From Rhodococcus sp. OK519 (GTDB lineage: Bacteria > Actinomycetota > Actinomycetes > Mycobacteriales > Mycobacteriaceae): a stretch of DNA of 64,000 nucleotides. The notes beneath the pieces are model-generated. The model did not search any database and was not told the origin of the DNA. It saw only the letters and a list, made by a program, of their open reading frames with translations. Shown here piece by piece: positions 60,659-64,000 of this stretch (position 1 is its first letter; every line of letters starts with the position of its first letter). The DNA lies in assembly GCF_003051005.1 (NCBI RefSeq), contig NZ_QAOW01000005.1, forward strand, positions 284,271-348,270. The letters run 5' to 3'. Both the position numbers and the translations under genes were made by a program.

Positions 60659-61560
60659 GTTTGTCCGAGCGGGTGGCCGATCTCGGTTACGCGACGGGGT
60701 GGCGCGTGGTTCGGGCGCTGCCCGAACGGCTGGCCGTCTCGATCTTCGACGCCGGCGCCGACTTCGCGGCACGCCGCCACGGCGGGCCACAGCAGTTGCG
60801 GCGCAATCTCGCCCGCGTGCTTGCGGTCGCGCCGGAGGACGTGCCCGACGATCTGGTCCGGGACTCGCTGCGGTCGTACGCCCGGTACTGGCGCGAGGCT
60901 TTCCGCCTGCCTTCGATGGATTTGGTCGCGACTGCGGCGGCGATCGACTCGAGTGTCGAGGGTCAGGAGTATCTCGAACACGCGATGGAAGCGGGCAACG
61001 GTGCCATCCTGGCGCTGCCACACAGTGGCAACTGGGACATGGCAGGCGTGTGGTGCACGCAGAGGTGGGGTGGCCTGTCGACGGTCGCCGAGCGTCTGAA
61101 GCCCGAGTCGCTGTATCGCCGGTTCGTCGACTATCGCGAGAGTCTCGGATTCGAGATCTTCCCACTGAGCGGAGGCGAGGCGCCGCCGTTCGGTGAACTG
61201 ACGAAGCGACTGCACGAGAACAAGGTTGTGTGCCTACTCGGTGAGCGCGATCTCGCGGCGAAGGGCGTGCCGGTCACGTTCTTCGGCGAGCCCACACGTA
61301 TGCCCGCCGGGCCCGCCAAACTGGCGATCGACACCGGGGCGGCGCTGCTGCCCGTGCACTGTTGGTTCACCGACGGCGGATGGGGATTCTCGATAGATCC
61401 GCCGATCGATGTCTCGGTCGGGGTCGGCGACGCCACACAGGCACTTGCCGATCGCTTCGCGGCGAACATCGCCGCCCGTCCCGCCGACTGGCACATGCTC
61501 CAGCCGCTGTGGTGGGACGACCTCTCCGAGGCCCGTCGGGCACGCATGGAGTCGCGATGA
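60655..61560 (+). CDS. patA: Phosphatidylinositol mannoside acyltransferase
   Basis: 301-residue peripheral membrane acyltransferase of the LpxL/HtrB-like superfamily, acylating the mannose on PIM1 or PIM2. The HxxxxD-type motif is HSGNWDMAG (about residues 122-130), followed by ERLKPESLYRRFVDYRESLGFEIFPL, LLGERDLAAKGVPVTFFGEP and RMPAGPAKLAIDTGAALLPVH, all typical. GTG 60655 overlaps pgsA, and its stop overlaps pimA (ATGA), so translation is coupled. Corresponds to Rv2611c. Confidence 0.93.
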   Translation: MSLSERVADLGYATGWRVVRALPERLAVSIFDAGADFAARRHGGPQQLRRNLARVLAVAPEDVPDDLVRDSLRSYARYWREAFRLPSMDLVATAAAIDSSVEGQEYLEHAMEAGNGAILALPHSGNWDMAGVWCTQRWGGLSTVAERLKPESLYRRFVDYRESLGFEIFPLSGGEAPPFGELTKRLHENKVVCLLGERDLAAKGVPVTFFGEPTRMPAGPAKLAIDTGAALLPVHCWFTDGGWGFSIDPPIDVSVGVGDATQALADRFAANIAARPADWHMLQPLWWDDLSEARRARMESR

Positions 61561-62680
61561 AGATCGGGATGGTCTGCCCGTACTCCTTCGACGTGCCGGG
61601 CGGCGTGCAGGCGCATGTCGTCGAACTGGCCCAGGTCTTCATCGAACGCGGACACAAGGTGAGTGTGCTGGCGCCCGCGTCGGAGGGTACGACCCTGCCG
61701 GACTTCGTCGTCTCGGCGGGCCGCGCTGTCGCGATCCCCTACAACGGGTCGGTCGCGCGCCTGACGTTCGGACCGGTCTCGTACAGCCGGGTGCGGCGGT
61801 GGATCGCCGACAACGACTTCGACGTCCTGCACATCCACGAGCCCAACGCCCCCAGCCTCTCGATGCTCGCGATGAAGATCGCGGAGGGCCCCATCGTCGC
61901 GACATTTCACACGTCGACCACGAAGTCGTTGGTACTGAGCACGTTCCAGGGAGTTCTCCAGCCCTACCTCGAGAAGATCAGCGGCCGGATCGCCGTGTCG
62001 GAACTCGCGCGTCGGTGGCAGGTCGAATCCCTGGGATCGGACGCCGTGGAGATTCCGAACGGTGTCGACGTCCCTGCGTTCGCGAACGCCGCGGCGTTGC
62101 CCGGCTATCCGCGTTCCGGCAAGACCGTGCTGTTCCTCGGCCGCTACGACGAACCGCGCAAGGGCATGGCGGTGCTGCTCGAAGCGTTGCCCGCACTGGC
62201 CGAGAAGTACCCCGATCTCGAGATCCTCGTGGTCGGGCGCGGCGACGAGGACAAGCTCCGAAAGGAGGCGGGCCGCCACGCCCGGCACCTGCGTCTGCTC
62301 GGTCAGGTGAGCGACGAGGAGAAGGCGTCGGCGCTGCGCAGTGCCGACGTGTACTGCGCGCCCAACCTCGGAGGCGAGAGTTTCGGCATCGTGCTCGTCG
62401 AGGCGATGGCCGCCGGCACCCCGGTCGTCGCAAGCGAACTCGATGCGTTCCGGCGCGTTCTGCGCGACGGCACCGCCGGCCTGCTCGTCCCGGTGGGCGA
62501 TTCGGTTGCCCTCGCGGCCGCGCTGGACGCGGTACTCGGTGACGAGGACCGCCGTCGGTCGCTGACCGACGTCGCGAGTGTCGTGGTGGGGGAGTACGAC
62601 TGGCCGGTGGTGGCCGAACAGATCCTTCGGGTGTACGAGACGGTCACCGTCGGCGCCGGTGGTGTGCGCGAGGTGCGCTC

Positions 62681-62684
<4 letters not shown>
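61557..62684 (+). CDS. pimA: Phosphatidyl-myo-inositol alpha-mannosyltransferase PimA
   Basis: 375-residue GT-B (GT4) enzyme transferring mannose from GDP-mannose to phosphatidylinositol at the inner membrane face. The glycine-rich start MKIGMVCPYSFDVPGGVQAHV, FHTSTTKSL, the Arg/Lys donor site FLGRYDEPRKGMAVLLEAL and the E-x7-E motif GGESFGIVLVEAMAAGTPVVAS (about residues 275-296) are all present. It overlaps patA and the Nudix gene by 4 nt each. First committed step of PIM, LM and LAM synthesis. Confidence 0.95.

Positions 62685-64000
<1,316 letters not shown>

Overview
The window is high-GC chromosomal DNA from a member of the Mycobacteriales, most likely Rhodococcus or a very close relative. 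The gene order of both conserved blocks matches the order I recall for Mycobacterium tuberculosis: sigA - ppgK - suhB - cei - DUF4193 - DUF3093 - dut - DUF3710 - hydrolase - OB-fold - DUF3159 - ceoC/ceoB - APC permease - trmA-like, then dxs, RNase D, DUF3000, hemE-hemY-hemQ, msrB-aftC-Rv2672-like-ribD-like - zapE - GNAT, then thrS - HIT - pgsA - patA - pimA - Nudix. There is no phage, insertion sequence, CRISPR array or integrase. The species is not resolved from sequence alone.

Layout. 1-12.4 kb: the core block from the 5' end of sigA to a TrmA-like RNA methyltransferase, covering polyphosphate glucokinase, inositol monophosphatase, envelope integrity, dUTPase and TrkA-type K+ regulators. 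12.5-16.5 kb: two drug-efflux units, MarR plus a DHA2 MFS pump and a DrrAB-like ABC exporter. 16.6-18.5 kb: a three-domain glutaminase-STAS-cNMP protein. 18.6-36.1 kb: dxs and RNase D interrupted by accessory lipid and transport genes: oleate hydratase, a Cys-rich pentapeptide protein, a sugar porter, an iron-regulated siderophore-binding lipoprotein, a lipase-fold protein without its catalytic Ser, fadBA, and a KstR-like-operator cluster (alpha/beta hydrolase, WS/DGAT, HSL-type lipase). 36.1-40.0 kb: DUF3000 and the hemE-hemY-hemQ haem operon. 40.1-45.8 kb: two small secreted proteins, a BisC-type molybdoenzyme, a GntR/DUF1648 pair and a PadR/membrane-protein pair. 45.9-51.7 kb: a conserved operon ribD-like - Rv2672-like - aftC - msrB, zapE and an acetyltransferase. 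51.8-54.5 kb: an MFS transporter divergent from a GH1 beta-glucosidase. 54.6-55.7 kb: six tRNA genes. 55.8-64 kb: a SIMPL lipoprotein, a PGPGW membrane protein, the thrS/phosphatidylinositol-mannoside operon, and the start of pdxS.

How the parts fit. The accessory section is dominated by lipid turnover: hydration of oleate, beta-oxidation, storage-lipid synthesis and ester hydrolysis. Three of these genes sit next to sequences fitting the TetR-family KstR operator (TnnAACnnGTTnnA). The far right makes phosphatidylinositol and its first mannosides, and aftC builds the arabinan of the envelope. Many genes appear to be leaderless, with a TAnnnT-like hexamer ending 6-8 nt before the start codon. 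Two divergent pairs (DUF3093/dut and ribD-like/zapE) have start codons only 24 and 22 nt apart. Strong hairpin terminators close most operons.
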